Below, piece after piece: positions 20,801-31,744 of a stretch of 64,000 bases of DNA. Every line of letters begins with the position of its first letter. Position 1 is the first letter of the stretch. The notes under the pieces were generated by a model, which was given only the letters and a program-made list of their open reading frames with translations, was not told the origin of the DNA and searched no databases. The DNA comes from Shewanella xiamenensis (GTDB lineage: Bacteria; Pseudomonadota; Gammaproteobacteria; Enterobacterales; Shewanellaceae): contig NZ_BMOP01000002.1 in assembly GCF_014647135.1 (NCBI RefSeq), positions 1-64,000 of the forward strand, given 5' to 3'. Made by a program: the position numbers and the translations under genes.

Positions 20801-23037
20801 AGGCTAACATCTCTGTCGGGCGCATCCGTCGCAGGCCCGAGGATTAAGCAACCCAGGGGCGGCACAGTGATCAACGCGCTCGATGCCATTCCCTGCCAAG
20901 GTAAATCTTCGGCAACCACCTTGCCCGCATTCCCCTGATTGCTGCCACCATAGAGATGGCTGTCGCTATTGAGGTACTCACAAAAATCCCCGCCTTGGGG
21001 CAAGCCGATACGAAATCCTTGGTGCAGGGTTGGTGTCATATTCACCACAAACACTAAGGGCACATCACTGCCCTCGCCATAGCGAACAAAGCTAAAAATA
21101 CTGTCGCGGCCATTGTCACAATCGAGCCAGCGAAAACCCTGCGAGTCATAGTCGAGCACGGATAAGGCGGGGAATTGGCGATAGAGCTGATTCAAATCCC
21201 GAAGCCAGCGCTGCACGCCTTGGTGAGGCTCGAAGGCGAGCAAATGCCAATCGAGGCTATGGTTATGGTTCCATTCGTCGCGCTGGGCGAACTCGCTGCC
21301 CATAAACAGTAGTTTTTTGCCCGGATGCCCCCACATAAAGCCGTAATAGGCCCTGAGGGTAGCGAATTTTTGCCAATCATCGCCGGGGATTTTATGCAGC
21401 AAAGAGCCCTTGCCGTGCACTACTTCATCGTGGCTTATCGACAGCATAAATTGCTCCGAATAGGCATACATCAGGCTAAAGGTCAGCTGGTTATGGTGAT
21501 ATTGGCGATAGATGGGATCGCGGCCCAAGTAACTTAGGCTGTCGTTCATCCAGCCCATATTCCACTTAAAACCAAACCCCAGCCCGCCGCTATCCGTCGG
21601 CTTAGTCACCCCCGCAAAGGCGGTTGACTCTTCGGCTATCATGCAAATGCCAGGGAAGGCTTGATACAAACGTTGATTCAACATTTGCAGAAAATGAATC
21701 GCCTCTAAATTCTCCCGTCCGCCATAGGCATTGGGCAGCCATTGCCCAGGTTCGCGGCTGTAGTCCAGGTACAACATGGATGACACCGCATCGAGCCTTA
21801 GCCCATCGAGGTGAAATTCCCGCAGCCAATAGCAGGCATTGCTAAGCAGAAAGCTGCGCACCTCACCGCGATCGTAGTTATAGATCAGGGTATCCCAATC
21901 GGGGTGCGTGCCTTTGCGCGGATCTTCATGTTCGTAGAGGCAAGTGCCATCGAAACGCACAAGGCCATGGGGATCCTTAGGGAAATGCGCCGCGACCCAA
22001 TCGAGTAACACGCCAATCTCGGCCTGATGGCAGGCATCGATAAAGGCCTTTAAGCCATTAGCATCACCAAAACGATGGGTCGGCGCATACAGACCAACGG
22101 GTTGATACCCCCAAGAGCCATCGAAGGGATATTCACTGATCGGCATCAACTCGATATGGGTAAAGCCTTGCTCTTTCACATAGGGGATCAACTGCTCGAT
22201 TAAGTCTTGATAATCAAAATATTGCTCACCAAACTCGCCTTTTCGGCGCCAAGAGCCTAACTGCACTTCGTAGATAGACATGGGCGCACGGTGCCAAGCC
22301 GTGCTCGCCCGTTTGTCCATCCATTGTGTATCTGCCCAAGGGTGTTGGTGTTTTTTCGGCACTATGGAGGCATTGTGCGGCGCACATTCCATTTGGGTCG
22401 CCATAGGGTCAGATTTAGCGTGACGCTCGCCATTTTGATAAATCAAATCAAACTTATAGTGCGCGCCTTCGGCAACATCAGGCAGGAAAATCTCCCACAA
22501 GCCGTTGGCCAGATGCTGGCGCATCACATGGCGAGTATCGTCCCAGTGGTTAAAATCCCCCACCACAGAGACTCGTTTAGCATTGGGTGCCCATACGCAA
22601 AAATGGACGCCTTCTACGCTATCGACTTGGTGCCAGTTCGCACCTAAAAAGCGATAGGCCTGCTCAGAACTTCCCTCGCCGAAGAGGTATAAGTCCTGAC
22701 TATCGAGGAGTGAACCAAACTGATAAGGATCGATAATATTCAGCTCGCAAAGGGGATAAGTCACCCGTAGCGCATACAAAAAGGGCTTAACCCGTCTGCC
22801 AAGCGTGCCCGCAAACAGCCCCGCCTCATTGACGCGCTCAAGGCTCGCCACCTTACGGCCATCCTTAAGACTTATCACATCAACCTTTTGGGCATTGCGT
22901 AAAAAACAGCGCACCACCAAGGCCTTGCCCTCGTTGATACTGTGCATACCAAGCAGGGAAAACACATCCGTATATTGACCGTTTAACAGCGCGACATCGC
23001 TACCGTCATAGAAGTAAGTCTGGGCTTGAGTCATCAT
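20797..23037 (-). CDS. glgB: 1,4-alpha-glucan branching enzyme
   Basis: Creates alpha-1,6 branches by cutting and re-attaching alpha-1,4 chains. About 746 residues from the ATG at 23037, with TGGAAGCC ahead. A TTG at 23058 overlapping the malQ stop would add seven residues and cannot be excluded. Two CBM48-like N-terminal modules (N1: VFSLLGMHS; second: [24 protein letters not shown]) precede the GH13_9 barrel with [31 protein letters not shown] and [15 protein letters not shown]. The Asp/Glu catalytic pair is intact. It is the second gene of the glycogen operon. Confidence 0.96.
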   Translation of the reverse strand: MMTQAQTYFYDGSDVALLNGQYTDVFSLLGMHSINEGKALVVRCFLRNAQKVDVISLKDGRKVASLERVNEAGLFAGTLGRRVKPFLYALRVTYPLCELNIIDPYQFGSLLDSQDLYLFGEGSSEQAYRFLGANWHQVDSVEGVHFCVWAPNAKRVSVVGDFNHWDDTRHVMRQHLANGLWEIFLPDVAEGAHYKFDLIYQNGERHAKSDPMATQMECAPHNASIVPKKHQHPWADTQWMDKRASTAWHRAPMSIYEVQLGSWRRKGEFGEQYFDYQDLIEQLIPYVKEQGFTHIELMPISEYPFDGSWGYQPVGLYAPTHRFGDANGLKAFIDACHQAEIGVLLDWVAAHFPKDPHGLVRFDGTCLYEHEDPRKGTHPDWDTLIYNYDRGEVRSFLLSNACYWLREFHLDGLRLDAVSSMLYLDYSREPGQWLPNAYGGRENLEAIHFLQMLNQRLYQAFPGICMIAEESTAFAGVTKPTDSGGLGFGFKWNMGWMNDSLSYLGRDPIYRQYHHNQLTFSLMYAYSEQFMLSISHDEVVHGKGSLLHKIPGDDWQKFATLRAYYGFMWGHPGKKLLFMGSEFAQRDEWNHNHSLDWHLLAFEPHQGVQRWLRDLNQLYRQFPALSVLDYDSQGFRWLDCDNGRDSIFSFVRYGEGSDVPLVFVVNMTPTLHQGFRIGLPQGGDFCEYLNSDSHLYGGSNQGNAGKVVAEDLPWQGMASSALITVPPLGCLILGPATDAPDRDVSL

Positions 23038-23054
23038 TTGGCTTCCATTTTTAG

Positions 23055-25445
23055 TCAAAGGGTATCTGTATGCGCAGCCGTCTCTGGCAAATGTCTTGCC
23101 GCAGCAATGCGTTGCAAACGCTTAGCCAGCGTAGGCCTAGCTGCGGCTTCACTTAGGCTGATGGGCAATCGCCGCTGCCAATTAGGGTACTCGAGCCAAG
23201 TGCCGGGAATATTCACCGCATGGCGATCCCCGAGCAGATCGCACCACTGCACGCTGTAAAGCGCGCTATTGCCCGAGGCGCCAAAGGGCATCCACGCCGT
23301 TAATAAATCTTCAATATCAATCTGTTGAATATCTGTCTCGGCTAATAAGCCCTGGGAGATTAAGCACTGCGCGAGCTGGTGTTTTTCCTGCTCTCGCCCT
23401 GCGAGCGCTTCTCCCAGTTCATCATCAGTCTTGAGCAGTTCGAGTTGTCGCCTCAGGTGCAAATCGCTGCCCGTCCACCAAGCCACTAAGGTCGGTACAT
23501 CGTGGTTTGCCAGCATCATCAAACTCTGGAACTTATACTGGCTTGGTGGCTTAAAGCCCTGATGGTCTTTGCAGAAGTAGAACAACTCGTTGGAATAGAT
23601 CCCCGCCTGATACAGGCGATGAATAATATCGGGCGGCACTAGGCCTAAATCCTCACCAATCACCACGCAGCGAGCACGTTGACTCTCAAGGCAGAGAATC
23701 GCCAACAGGGTTTCGACCGGGTAATACACATAGGCGCCATGGCCCAGACGTTTATCCAGTGGCCACCACCAGAGTCGCAGCAGCCCCATCACATGGTCGA
23801 TTCGCAGCGCACCGCAGTGGGTCATATTGGCGCGAGTCAGCTCAATAAAATGACGATATTGATGCTGCTTTAGTTTGACGGGATCGAGGGGCGTGAGACC
23901 CCAGTTTTGTCCCTGCGGCGCGAAGGGATCTGGCGGTGCGCCTATGCTGGCGTTTAAGCAAAACTGCTGCGAATTGGCTTGAACCTCAACGCCCTGCAAC
24001 GCTGCGCCCACGGCTAAATCGCGGATAAGCCCTATGCCCATTCCCGCTTCTTTGGCTTTGAGTTGGCACAATTGCAGTTGATCTTCAGCCACAAACTGCA
24101 GGTATAAATAAAAGCCTTCATCCTGTGCGATGGCCCTTGGACTGCGTAGCGATTCGGCTTGGGCAAATTCCCTGAGCGGCGCGCCCTGCTCTGCCACAAA
24201 ATCCTTAAAACGCTGCGCCCTTGGAGTGTTTGGCTGTAAATGGTGTTCGCAAAAGACAGTGTATAAACGTGCAAAGGCGCGGTACTTAAGCTCGCTGACT
24301 TTGGGGTAATCAAGCCAGTTATCCGCATTGAGTAGGGCAATGGCTTCTTGCCATTCCTTTGTGGCAAACTCCGCCTTTAATGGCTCAAATTCAGGCACGC
24401 TAGGTAAATGAATATATAGCGGATTAAGCCTTCGACGATCGCAGGGACTATAGGGACTCGGATGTTCCGGCACGGCAATATCTAAAGCATGCAATGGATT
24501 GAGTTGAATAAAATCGGCGCCATACTCGGCCACTAAACCGATAAGCTGCTCTAAATCGCCAAAGTCGCCCATGCCCCATTGGCTTTCACTGCGCAGACTA
24601 TAAAGCTGAAGGCTCACACCCCAAGGTTTATGGCGCTTTCCTTGAGCCACAGCGCTCATCACCCCTTGATAGGCGGTTCTCGGCGCCACCATAAAAGTGC
24701 CATGGAACTCAGTCACCTTGCTTGCAGAAGATATACTTGCTGCTGAGGTTCCTGCACTTGATACGCCTTGCTGATCATCCGCCAGCCCAAGCAAACTGAC
24801 GCTCAGGGTGTGGTACCCAAGCCCCAGGCAAGATAAATCACTTAAGTTGTCTTTATTGTCAGATGTATTTGGCGCGGTGCTAACATTTTCCCATGAACGG
24901 CGAGTCTCTGAATCGATATATGGCTCACTGGTATCGTCCACATCACGGCAATAAAACTCATGACCTAAGAGGTCGAGGCGATATTGCAGGAACTGACACT
25001 CATTGGCAAAGGGGCTATTGCCAAACTGCGCCAACTCCTGCGCCTGAATCCGATAATCCCCAATGGGTTTTAGCGCCGAAAACGGCACCTCGAGGATAAC
25101 CCTCTCCCCTTGCTCACAGGTAAAGGTGAGCAGCAGATCGCCACGGTAAGATTGAGGTAAATACAGACAGACCCAAGGTTCGTCGACATAGCACCAATGA
25201 AACGCTGGCAACACTTGTGTCCAATGGTGTGCATCGAGTTGATACACCTGAGCGTCAAGCTCGTCGCCACTGGGTAAACTCGTTAACGGTTCATCCTTTG
25301 CCTCGCAGGACTGAGTATTTTTTTCCTGCAACATACAGGTCAAAATCCCTTGCCTGTCAGCCTCGGGAATGCGGATGTACTGGCCAAAGCAGTCGGTAAA
25401 GTCTGCCCCCACGCCCCGCAAATACAGCAACTTCTCCAGCCCCAT
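23055..25445 (-). CDS. malQ: 4-alpha-glucanotransferase (amylomaltase)
   Basis: Disproportionates maltodextrins (GH77), reshaping the short chains left by phosphorylase. 796 residues, larger than E. coli MalQ (694). Landmarks: [51 protein letters not shown], then [17 protein letters not shown] (nucleophile Asp), VIGEDLG (acid Glu) and [12 protein letters not shown]. The N-terminal ~190 residues form a beta-rich extension with a low-complexity Ser/Asp linker (~195-250), as seen in some gammaproteobacterial MalQ. It is the first gene of the operon, so the promoter should be at 25446-25600. Confidence 0.94.
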   Translation of the reverse strand: MGLEKLLYLRGVGADFTDCFGQYIRIPEADRQGILTCMLQEKNTQSCEAKDEPLTSLPSGDELDAQVYQLDAHHWTQVLPAFHWCYVDEPWVCLYLPQSYRGDLLLTFTCEQGERVILEVPFSALKPIGDYRIQAQELAQFGNSPFANECQFLQYRLDLLGHEFYCRDVDDTSEPYIDSETRRSWENVSTAPNTSDNKDNLSDLSCLGLGYHTLSVSLLGLADDQQGVSSAGTSAASISSASKVTEFHGTFMVAPRTAYQGVMSAVAQGKRHKPWGVSLQLYSLRSESQWGMGDFGDLEQLIGLVAEYGADFIQLNPLHALDIAVPEHPSPYSPCDRRRLNPLYIHLPSVPEFEPLKAEFATKEWQEAIALLNADNWLDYPKVSELKYRAFARLYTVFCEHHLQPNTPRAQRFKDFVAEQGAPLREFAQAESLRSPRAIAQDEGFYLYLQFVAEDQLQLCQLKAKEAGMGIGLIRDLAVGAALQGVEVQANSQQFCLNASIGAPPDPFAPQGQNWGLTPLDPVKLKQHQYRHFIELTRANMTHCGALRIDHVMGLLRLWWWPLDKRLGHGAYVYYPVETLLAILCLESQRARCVVIGEDLGLVPPDIIHRLYQAGIYSNELFYFCKDHQGFKPPSQYKFQSLMMLANHDVPTLVAWWTGSDLHLRRQLELLKTDDELGEALAGREQEKHQLAQCLISQGLLAETDIQQIDIEDLLTAWMPFGASGNSALYSVQWCDLLGDRHAVNIPGTWLEYPNWQRRLPISLSEAAARPTLAKRLQRIAAARHLPETAAHTDTL

Positions 25446-25953
25446 ATTTGTCGCCCCCGCGACTGCTCATCCATAGTCTTAGATAGGCAGTAACCATGCC
25501 AGCGCAAAATAACAGCATGAAGACAGATTTGTGTCAGCCAGATGACAACAAAGAAAACTTATAAATCAGCATCTTGAATAAAATACGTGCCTTTATCACC
25601 CAAGCCTTTGCCCACCGAGCTATCTAGCAAACGCACTAGTTTGAAGCAGGGAGTGATTAAAAAAGGTGCAACGCGCTTAAATGGCGCAAGCAAAACAGCA
25701 TCTTATCTTTGAGTACATTAGTGAGCTTTATCCCTTAGGTTGAATGCCTCTCTGGCACGGGGGTGATTAGATTGGCAACTAGCTGCAACACTTTGTATCA
25801 ATTACATTTTTCATCTTGAAATTCCCTTCATCGCTCTGTCACTATGCGCGCACAAAACAAAAACAACACTTAATCGCAACATTTACCCATGCCCGCTTAC
25901 ATTATCCAAGCAGGCAAAGGCGTGGCGAACAACGCAAAAATAAGGAAATTGAT
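25446..25953. other. Divergent intergenic region before malQ and the cyclophilin gene
   Basis: 508 bases with no convincing gene. It must hold the glycogen operon promoter (left part, minus strand) and the promoter of the lipoprotein cyclophilin (right part). A plus-strand frame open from 25816 is only an upstream extension of the cyclophilin frame and lacks coding character. I saw no clear HexR or CRP consensus here. Confidence 0.4.
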
Positions 25954-26586
25954 ATGAAAAGAATCACGGGACTTTTACTCGCCAGCAGTTTGAGCATGGT
26001 CCTCAGTGCCTGCGGCGGTGGCGAAGATGATCTCACTCCCAATATCCCCAAACCCGACCCAACTCCACCGAGCTTAAGTGCCGATGTCTGTTATTTAATG
26101 AGTACCACAAAGGGGGATTTAACCTTAGCCATCGACCTCACCCATATGCCCATCACGGGCAAGAACTTTAAACAGTATGTCGATAAGTCCTTCTATAACG
26201 GCACCTTATTCCACAGAACCATTAATAACTTTATGATCCAAGGCGGCGGTTTCACCACGGGATTACAGAGCAAGCCAACGAGCTCGCCGATTAAAAACGA
26301 GGCCGCCGTCGGCATCAGCAACAAACGTGGCACAATCGCGATGGCGCGTACCACAGTGTCAGACTCAGCAACATCACAGTTCTTTATCAATGTGTTAGAT
26401 AATCCGCAGCTCGATGCTTCGGCAAGCAGCTATGGTTATGCTGTGTTTGGTAAAGTCATCGAAGGGATGGATGTGGTCGATCAGATAAGCATTGTGCCGA
26501 CCAAAACCAGCAACGGTTTTAACGACACACCAGTGACTGAGATTTTGATTAATAGTGTGACAGAAACCAACTGCCCCAAAGCTTGA
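25954..26586 (+). CDS. Lipoprotein peptidyl-prolyl cis-trans isomerase (cyclophilin type)
   Basis: 210 residues from the ATG at 25954, which has TAAGGAAATT ahead and begins a lipoprotein signal (MKRITGLLLASSLSMVLSAC, lipobox LSAC). Cys+1 is followed by a Gly/Pro-rich linker to ~residue 40. The rest is a cyclophilin (Pro_isomerase) domain: FYNGTLFHRTINNFMIQGG with the catalytic Arg in FHR, then IAMARTTVSDSATSQFFIN and YAVFGKVIEGMDVVD. Asp at Cys+2 is absent (CGGG), so outer-membrane sorting is likely. It should help fold periplasmic or envelope proteins. Single gene with its own terminator. Confidence 0.9.
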   Translation: MKRITGLLLASSLSMVLSACGGGEDDLTPNIPKPDPTPPSLSADVCYLMSTTKGDLTLAIDLTHMPITGKNFKQYVDKSFYNGTLFHRTINNFMIQGGGFTTGLQSKPTSSPIKNEAAVGISNKRGTIAMARTTVSDSATSQFFINVLDNPQLDASASSYGYAVFGKVIEGMDVVDQISIVPTKTSNGFNDTPVTEILINSVTETNCPKA

Positions 26587-26605
26587 TAAATACTCGGGGT
26601 TAAAT

Positions 26606-26633
26606 AAAAAGCACTGATTTATCAGTGCTTTTT
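26606..26633. terminator. Bidirectional rho-independent terminator
   Basis: The stem AAAAAGCACTGA / TCAGTGCTTTTT has a short loop and lies between the cyclophilin gene and the convergent MarR-type gene. Confidence 0.9.
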
Positions 26634-26654
26634 ATTATTCTCGGCCCAAGGAGA

Positions 26655-27131
26655 TTATTCATCCCCTTGAATTTTACCCACCAACAGCATAGGTGCTGCG
26701 TCGATTTTATCGGCGTCCATCATGGCCGCAATTCGCTCCACCGATGAGAGTAGCTGACTCTGCTCCCACTCTTCAAGATTTTGATATTGCTTAATAAAGT
26801 GTTCCTGAAGTGGTTTAGGAGACGCCTCTAAAAGTGCACGCCCCGCATCACTTAAATACAAATGGACTTTACGCTTATCGGACTCGCTGCGTTTGCGGAT
26901 CACTAATCCCCGCCCTTCGAGCCTATCAATAATTGTTGTCACAGTGGCTGGGCTGAGGGTGATTTCTTCGGCCACCTGCTTGGCTAAGGGAGCGCCGAGT
27001 TGGGCAATCTTCTGCATCACCATCAACTGTGGTCCCGTCAAGCCGGAATGCTTATTGAGTTGCCGCGAATGAATGTCGATAGCGCGGATCACGCGGCGCA
27101 GTGAAATCAGCAGTTGTTCATATTTTTCCAT
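26655..27131 (-). CDS. MarR-family transcriptional regulator
   Basis: 158 residues with a winged-helix MarR fold. The recognition helix region reads KQVAEEITLSPATVTTIIDRLEGRGLVIR, followed by the wing RKRSESDKRKVHLYLSDAGRALL. The length matches the family. It is divergent from the alcohol dehydrogenase gene across 327 bases, so it may control adhB or itself, but no perfect MarR palindrome is evident. The ligand is unknown. Confidence 0.88.
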   Translation of the reverse strand: MEKYEQLLISLRRVIRAIDIHSRQLNKHSGLTGPQLMVMQKIAQLGAPLAKQVAEEITLSPATVTTIIDRLEGRGLVIRKRSESDKRKVHLYLSDAGRALLEASPKPLQEHFIKQYQNLEEWEQSQLLSSVERIAAMMDADKIDAAPMLLVGKIQGDE

Positions 27132-27458
27132 CGTACTTCACATACTCCTCATCAACTCAACGGCCGCACCTTACCAGAAACTCAACCACAACTCACCTTG
27201 GCGGGCAATTTTATCGCGTAATAATCTGAGTTTAACTAAACAAGCAAAAGCTGAAAAAAACGTTAAAAAACATAGCGTATGCAGCCCTTAATCTCTGTCA
27301 TAAAAATTCATTATTTAGTTATCTAGTTCCAACTTTAGTGCGAATTTCACCTCAGGAATCTATCTAAACCGATCTAGATCACAACTTGGCTACCCCTTAA
27401 TTGGTAGTTTGGTCACCAGAAAGAAACAAATTTAATATACAAGCAAATAGGTGGATAT

Positions 27459-28607
27459 ATGGCTGCTAAATTTTTTATTCCTTCCGTCAACGTATTAGGC
27501 AAAGGCGCAGTAGATGATGCTATTGGTGATATCAAAACCTTAGGCTTTAAACACGCGCTAATTGTGACGGATAAACCTTTAGTTAATATTGGCCTAGTCG
27601 GTGAAGTTGTCGAAAAACTCGGCCAAAATGGTATTACCTCAACCGTGTTTGATGGCGTACAACCTAACCCAACCGTTGGGAACGTTGAAGCGGGTCTTGC
27701 GCTGTTAAAAGCCAATCAATGCGATTTTGTGATTTCACTCGGTGGCGGCTCACCACACGATTGCGCTAAAGGTATCGCTCTTGTGGCAACCAACGGCGGC
27801 AGCATCAAAGACTACGAAGGCTTAGACCAATCCGCTAAGCCACAACTGCCATTAGTAGCCATTAACACCACCGCCGGCACCGCCAGTGAAATGACCCGTT
27901 TTTGTATCATCACTGACGAAGCTCGCCATATCAAAATGGCAATTGTCGATAAACACACCACCCCATTACTGTCTGTGAATGACCCAGAGCTGATGCTGAA
28001 AAAACCAGCAAGCCTCACTGCTGCAACGGGCATGGACGCGCTGACCCACGCGGTTGAAGCCTATGTGTCTATCGCAGCGAACCCAATTACCGATGCCTGC
28101 GCCATTAAGGCCATTGAGCTTATCCAGGGCAACTTAGTGAATGCGGTAAAACAAGGCCAAGATATCGAGGCCCGTGAGCAAATGGCCTATGCGCAATTCT
28201 TAGCGGGTATGGCCTTTAACAACGCCAGCTTAGGTTATGTGCATGCCATGGCACACCAATTAGGCGGTTTCTACGATCTGCCCCACGGTGTGTGTAACGC
28301 CCTCTTATTACCCCATGTGCAAGAATACAACGCTAAAGTGGTACCGCATCGCTTAAAAGATATCGCCAAAGCGATGGGTGTCGATGTTGCCAATATGACG
28401 GATGAGCAAGGTGCTGCGGCTGCAATCACCGCGATTAAAGCCCTATCCGTTGCGGTAAATATTCCAGAAAACCTGACGTTACTCGGGGTTAAAGCAGAAG
28501 ATATTCCAACGCTGGCTGAAAACGCCTTGAAGGATGCCTGTGGTTTCACTAACCCTAAACAGGCAACCCATGAAGAGATCTGCCAGATCTTCACGAATGC
28601 GTTATAA
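27459..28607 (+). CDS. adhB: Iron-containing alcohol dehydrogenase
   Basis: 382 residues, the standard type III alcohol dehydrogenase length. The NAD-binding motif [13 protein letters not shown], the family signature [15 protein letters not shown], and the iron ligands (Asp and His in the D-H-H-H set, with the last two in [28 protein letters not shown]) are all present. It interconverts primary alcohols and aldehydes with NAD. The start has AGGTGG ahead. The upstream 100 bases include a GATCTAGATC palindrome (near 27370) and a TTAATTGGTAGTTTGGTCACC stretch that could be regulatory. Monocistronic, with a terminator at 28687-28722. Confidence 0.93.
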   Translation: MAAKFFIPSVNVLGKGAVDDAIGDIKTLGFKHALIVTDKPLVNIGLVGEVVEKLGQNGITSTVFDGVQPNPTVGNVEAGLALLKANQCDFVISLGGGSPHDCAKGIALVATNGGSIKDYEGLDQSAKPQLPLVAINTTAGTASEMTRFCIITDEARHIKMAIVDKHTTPLLSVNDPELMLKKPASLTAATGMDALTHAVEAYVSIAANPITDACAIKAIELIQGNLVNAVKQGQDIEAREQMAYAQFLAGMAFNNASLGYVHAMAHQLGGFYDLPHGVCNALLLPHVQEYNAKVVPHRLKDIAKAMGVDVANMTDEQGAAAAITAIKALSVAVNIPENLTLLGVKAEDIPTLAENALKDACGFTNPKQATHEEICQIFTNAL

Positions 28608-28686
28608 GTCATACAAGCTCTAACGCTTATCAGCGCGCCAATTGACAGGATGTTGTTCGGCTAGCGCAAGCTAACGACATAGAATC

Positions 28687-28722
28687 GGCCTAAACAAGTT
28701 CCCTTGTTTGGGCCTTTCTTTT
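28687..28722 (+). terminator. Rho-independent terminator after adhB
   Basis: A 12-bp stem (GGCCTAAACAAG / CTTGTTTGGGCC, one G-U pair) is followed by TTTCTTTTT. Confidence 0.88.
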
Positions 28723-28877
28723 TATGCATCAAAGACACCTTTAACACCACATGATCACAGCAAAAACCGCCGTAACGTCTTAATCTTCGGCAATTGAGAT
28801 CGCGCAGATCGAAAATTCCATCAAATAGCGCAAAAACGTGATCTTGGTGGGTTACATGCTGTTACAAATCCGCTAGA

Positions 28878-28949
28878 CTGGCTCCAGTTCGCTTTTTCCC
28901 TGCAAAAGATGAAGCCAGCTGAGAGGCCCGTTTTAAGGAACGGGCCTCT
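28878..28949 (+). ncRNA. Candidate structured small RNA or attenuator
   Basis: Two stems lie in tandem. CTGGCT (28878-28883) pairs with AGCCAG (28913-28918), and only three bases later a perfect 11-bp stem AGAGGCCCGTT / AACGGGCCTCT (28922-28949, 6-base loop) follows. A plausible promoter lies just upstream (TTACAT, 16 bases, TAGACT). There is no U-tract after the second stem, so it is not a textbook terminator. Nearest genes are 270 bases upstream and 340 bases downstream. Strand is assigned only from the promoter-like sequence. Could instead be a processing site or a repeated palindrome. Confidence 0.35.
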
Positions 28950-29292
28950 GTCCATTCAAGCCCTCATCAACCATGCACTTCCCTCATATTTTGCTAATGT
29001 TAAATAGCATACTCATCAAAACATTTTTATACCTATCATTAATTGGTGCTTTATTGCGCAGTAGTTAAGCAAAAACGAATTTGAATGCAAAACTGAGAGA
29101 TAGCCCAAAGTTATTCGTTAAAAACTCATGCTAAATAACAGCTATGGCAAATAAATTAACTCGCTCATTTTTATATAAAAACACTTGTAAAAACGGTGAT
29201 TTATCTAGGACGGTATCAGCGTAATTAATGATTGACCGAATTCAAAAACGATGCCTATGATGGCAGCAACATCCTCTACAGGTAGGTACGCT

Positions 29293-29664
29293 ATGACAGC
29301 AATTACTCATGTATATAACTACACAGTTAGATGTCCGCATTACAAAGATCCCGAACATACCGCAAGTTGGTTAAACCACATTGAATTAAACCAATCGAGT
29401 GAAATTGCATTAAACCGTATCACCAAATGGCATGAACTCTCAGGCACTAAATCCTTTGAAACCAGTAAGTTTGTCGTCCGCAAAGCCGAAAATGAAGAAG
29501 CCTATTTTTCGATGCAAAGCGATAGACTTAAAAATGATGGTCATGCGCTCGTCACCTTTAAAATTTTCCTCGATACCTGTTGCGACAAGGCCGCTCCTGA
29601 AGAAATTATGCAGCACCTAATCCAAGACTATCAGCAACGTTTAGCCAAGCTAGAACAGGCATAG
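29293..29664 (+). CDS. Conserved-looking small cytoplasmic protein, function unknown
   Basis: 123 residues from the ATG at 29293, with AGGTAGG at ideal spacing; the frame is open 14 codons further upstream without a ribosome site. Mixed alpha/beta composition, no signal peptide or membrane span; begins MTAITHVYNYTVRC and ends in a charged helix (YQQRLAKLEQA). Two adjacent cysteines (LDTCCDKA) are the only notable residues. I do not recognise the family. Single gene with its own terminator. Confidence 0.75.
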   Translation: MTAITHVYNYTVRCPHYKDPEHTASWLNHIELNQSSEIALNRITKWHELSGTKSFETSKFVVRKAENEEAYFSMQSDRLKNDGHALVTFKIFLDTCCDKAAPEEIMQHLIQDYQQRLAKLEQA

Positions 29665-29710
29665 AACACCATTCGCCGTGGGCATGTAGCGTCAAATGCC
29701 CAATTATCCC

Positions 29711-29738
29711 AAAGGCCAAACCAACGTTTGGCCTTTTT
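29711..29738 (+). terminator. Rho-independent terminator
   Basis: The stem AAAGGCCAAA / TTTGGCCTTT has a 6-base loop followed by TTG, 47 bases after the stop of the preceding small gene. Confidence 0.85.
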
Positions 29739-29784
29739 GTTAAGTACTTTAGTCAAAGCTGCAGCAAGCAATTGTGATCTCATG

Positions 29785-30051
29785 CCTAGGGCGTGTTGAC
29801 GTTTCAGTTTTTGGAGCAATTTGGCCAGTGTTTATACAAGGCAAAATCCGTGCTTGTAGTCATCCTACATAAACGGACAATAACGCAGCAGAAACGCTGC
29901 CCGAAGAGTTCGTCAGACAAGCACTTGCTCTTACTTTCTGTCATTAAGAGCCGCATGTCATTTGAGTAGAATAACTACGCATTATTCTTCGTTTCGCGAG
30001 CACTAGCTTGTCGGAATGAAATGTAATCTCGATACATCAATGCGCCCTAGG
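29785..30051. mobile_element. Probable 267-bp MITE (non-autonomous IS remnant)
   Basis: The segment starts CCTAGGGCGTGTTGACG and ends with CATCAATGCGCCCTAGG. The ends form an imperfect terminal inverted repeat (13 of 17 positions), and CTAG at both edges can be read as a 4-bp target duplication as made by IS5-type elements. There is no open frame longer than a few dozen codons, and the inside holds further short palindromes. The composition is unlike the AT-rich flanks. No second copy is seen in this window, so repetition in the genome is assumed, not shown. Confidence 0.55.
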
Positions 30052-30371
30052 ATTTAGTTAACTGATGACGATGGTGCTCACAAGCGGCATAAAGCGTTTC
30101 AGTTAAAAGAACTCTCCCGACACAAGCAGGTGAGCCAGCGCACATTTCACCAAAAAGTGACACGACACACATCACAATTTGCGATCAGCATAATCATACA
30201 CTCAACCCCCATAAAAAAATAAGACTAATAAAATCAATAAATAATCATTATTCCTGACTCACTTCCCAACATATGGCCTCATTGCTTGAGACATAAAGCT
30301 AAGGTTAATATTTTGTTTCACAACCTTACCCTCTGCACAATCTAACGACACAACGAATAGGAATAAGCGGC

Positions 30372-31670
30372 ATGGCTATAGCAAACATTGTTATCGTGGG
30401 TGGTGGTGCTGGCGGGATGGAGATTGCGACTAAATTAGGCCACAAACTGGGGCGCAAAGGAAAAGCAAAGATAACGTTAATCGATTGTGCTGAAAGCCAT
30501 ATTTGGAAGCCACTACTGCATGAGGTTGCGACTGGCGCACTCGATGTCGGTATCGACGCTTTAAGCTATCGAAGCCATGCAGCCGCCCATGGTTACCATT
30601 TTCAGCAGGGCGCTATGACGGATATCGATAGACAAAACAAACAAGTAGTGCTGTCAGCGATTTGTGATGATAAAGGTGATGTACTACTCCCATCTCGTCA
30701 TATTGATTATGACTATTTAGTGGTCGCCATTGGCAGCATCGCTAATGACTTTAACATTCCAGGCGTACGTGAACATTGCCAATTTCTTGATAATACAGAG
30801 CAAGCAATGGCAATCCGCAAAATTTTGCTGAATAAGTTTCTCCGTTATGCCAGCCATAGCCTGCTGGCCGATAAAATTAAAATTGCTGTTGTAGGTGCAG
30901 GGGCCACTGGAGTAGAAATGTCTGCGGAAATGCACCATGCCGTGGATCAGCTGCGCGGGTTTGGCTATAACATCGATTCACGTCTTTTGGAGGTCACCCT
31001 CATTGAAGCTGATAAACGGATTTTACCTAAAGTAGAAAAGCGCGAAATTTCAGATTCAGTGACCAAAGAATTAGCCGCGCTCGGCGTTAAGGTCATGACT
31101 GAAACACGCATTAATCAGGTGGATGAAACGGGGTTGACCACAACAGATGGGCAGATGATCCCCGCCGATTTAGTGATCTGGTCTACAGGGGTAAAGGCAC
31201 CGGATTTTCTGAAGGAAATTGGTGGACTAGAAACCAACCATATTAACCAGTTGGTGGTAAAACAGAATATGCAAACCAGCCGCGATCCGCATATTTTTGC
31301 AATTGGTGACTGTGCTGCTTGCCCACAACCCAACGGTACTTTTGTTCCACCAAGGGGGCAATCTGCACGACAAATGGCACTCATGACGGCCGACAATATT
31401 ATGCTACTGCTTGCAGGACAAGACGCCCGTCATCAGTATGTTTATAAAGATCTTGGGTCGCTTGTTAACTTGTCGAAGTTTCATACTGTGGGCAACTTGC
31501 TGTCATTTATCGGCGGTGGAGTGATGGTCGAAGGTAAAATCGCTCGCTTTGTTTACACTTCTCTCTATCGGCGACATTTAATTGAACTGCACGGTGTGGT
31601 AAAAGGCAGCCTTTTAATGTTTGCTAAAGGTATTAGTCGCATTATTCATCCCCATCTCAAATTGCATTAG
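30372..31670 (+). CDS. ndh: Type II NADH dehydrogenase (non-proton-pumping)
   Basis: 432 residues. The N-terminal FAD motif IVIVGGGAGGMEIA and the second, NADH-binding motif IAVVGAGATGVEMSAE are both present, with the ATG-type (LVIWSTGVKAP) and second FAD motif (IFAIGDCAACP) of the FAD-dependent pyridine nucleotide disulphide oxidoreductase fold. The C-terminal ~60 residues are amphipathic and hydrophobic (LSKFHTVGNLLSFIGGG...), the membrane anchor of NDH-2. It passes electrons from NADH to quinone at the inner membrane. Start with TAGGAATAAGCGGC. A small lipoprotein gene follows 74 bases later. Confidence 0.93.
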   Translation: MAIANIVIVGGGAGGMEIATKLGHKLGRKGKAKITLIDCAESHIWKPLLHEVATGALDVGIDALSYRSHAAAHGYHFQQGAMTDIDRQNKQVVLSAICDDKGDVLLPSRHIDYDYLVVAIGSIANDFNIPGVREHCQFLDNTEQAMAIRKILLNKFLRYASHSLLADKIKIAVVGAGATGVEMSAEMHHAVDQLRGFGYNIDSRLLEVTLIEADKRILPKVEKREISDSVTKELAALGVKVMTETRINQVDETGLTTTDGQMIPADLVIWSTGVKAPDFLKEIGGLETNHINQLVVKQNMQTSRDPHIFAIGDCAACPQPNGTFVPPRGQSARQMALMTADNIMLLLAGQDARHQYVYKDLGSLVNLSKFHTVGNLLSFIGGGVMVEGKIARFVYTSLYRRHLIELHGVVKGSLLMFAKGISRIIHPHLKLH

Positions 31671-31744
31671 CAAGATTATTAAGGCGTTTTGCGTAACTAT
31701 TTGGTATCTTGCGAGGCAACCGTTAGTTTTCAGGATGAATAACC

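Larger units (their letters stand above)
28608..29292. other. Long intergenic region after adhB
   Basis: 685 bases without a convincing protein gene. It holds the adhB terminator, a compact pair of hairpins (28878-28949, listed separately as a candidate RNA), and an AT-rich segment that should contain the promoter of the small gene starting at 29293. Confidence 0.45.
29665..30371. other. Intergenic region containing the MITE-like element
   Basis: 707 bases without a gene. After the terminator (29711-29738) and the MITE-like element (29785-30051), about 320 AT-rich bases lead to ndh and should hold its promoter; no consensus operator is obvious. Confidence 0.45.
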
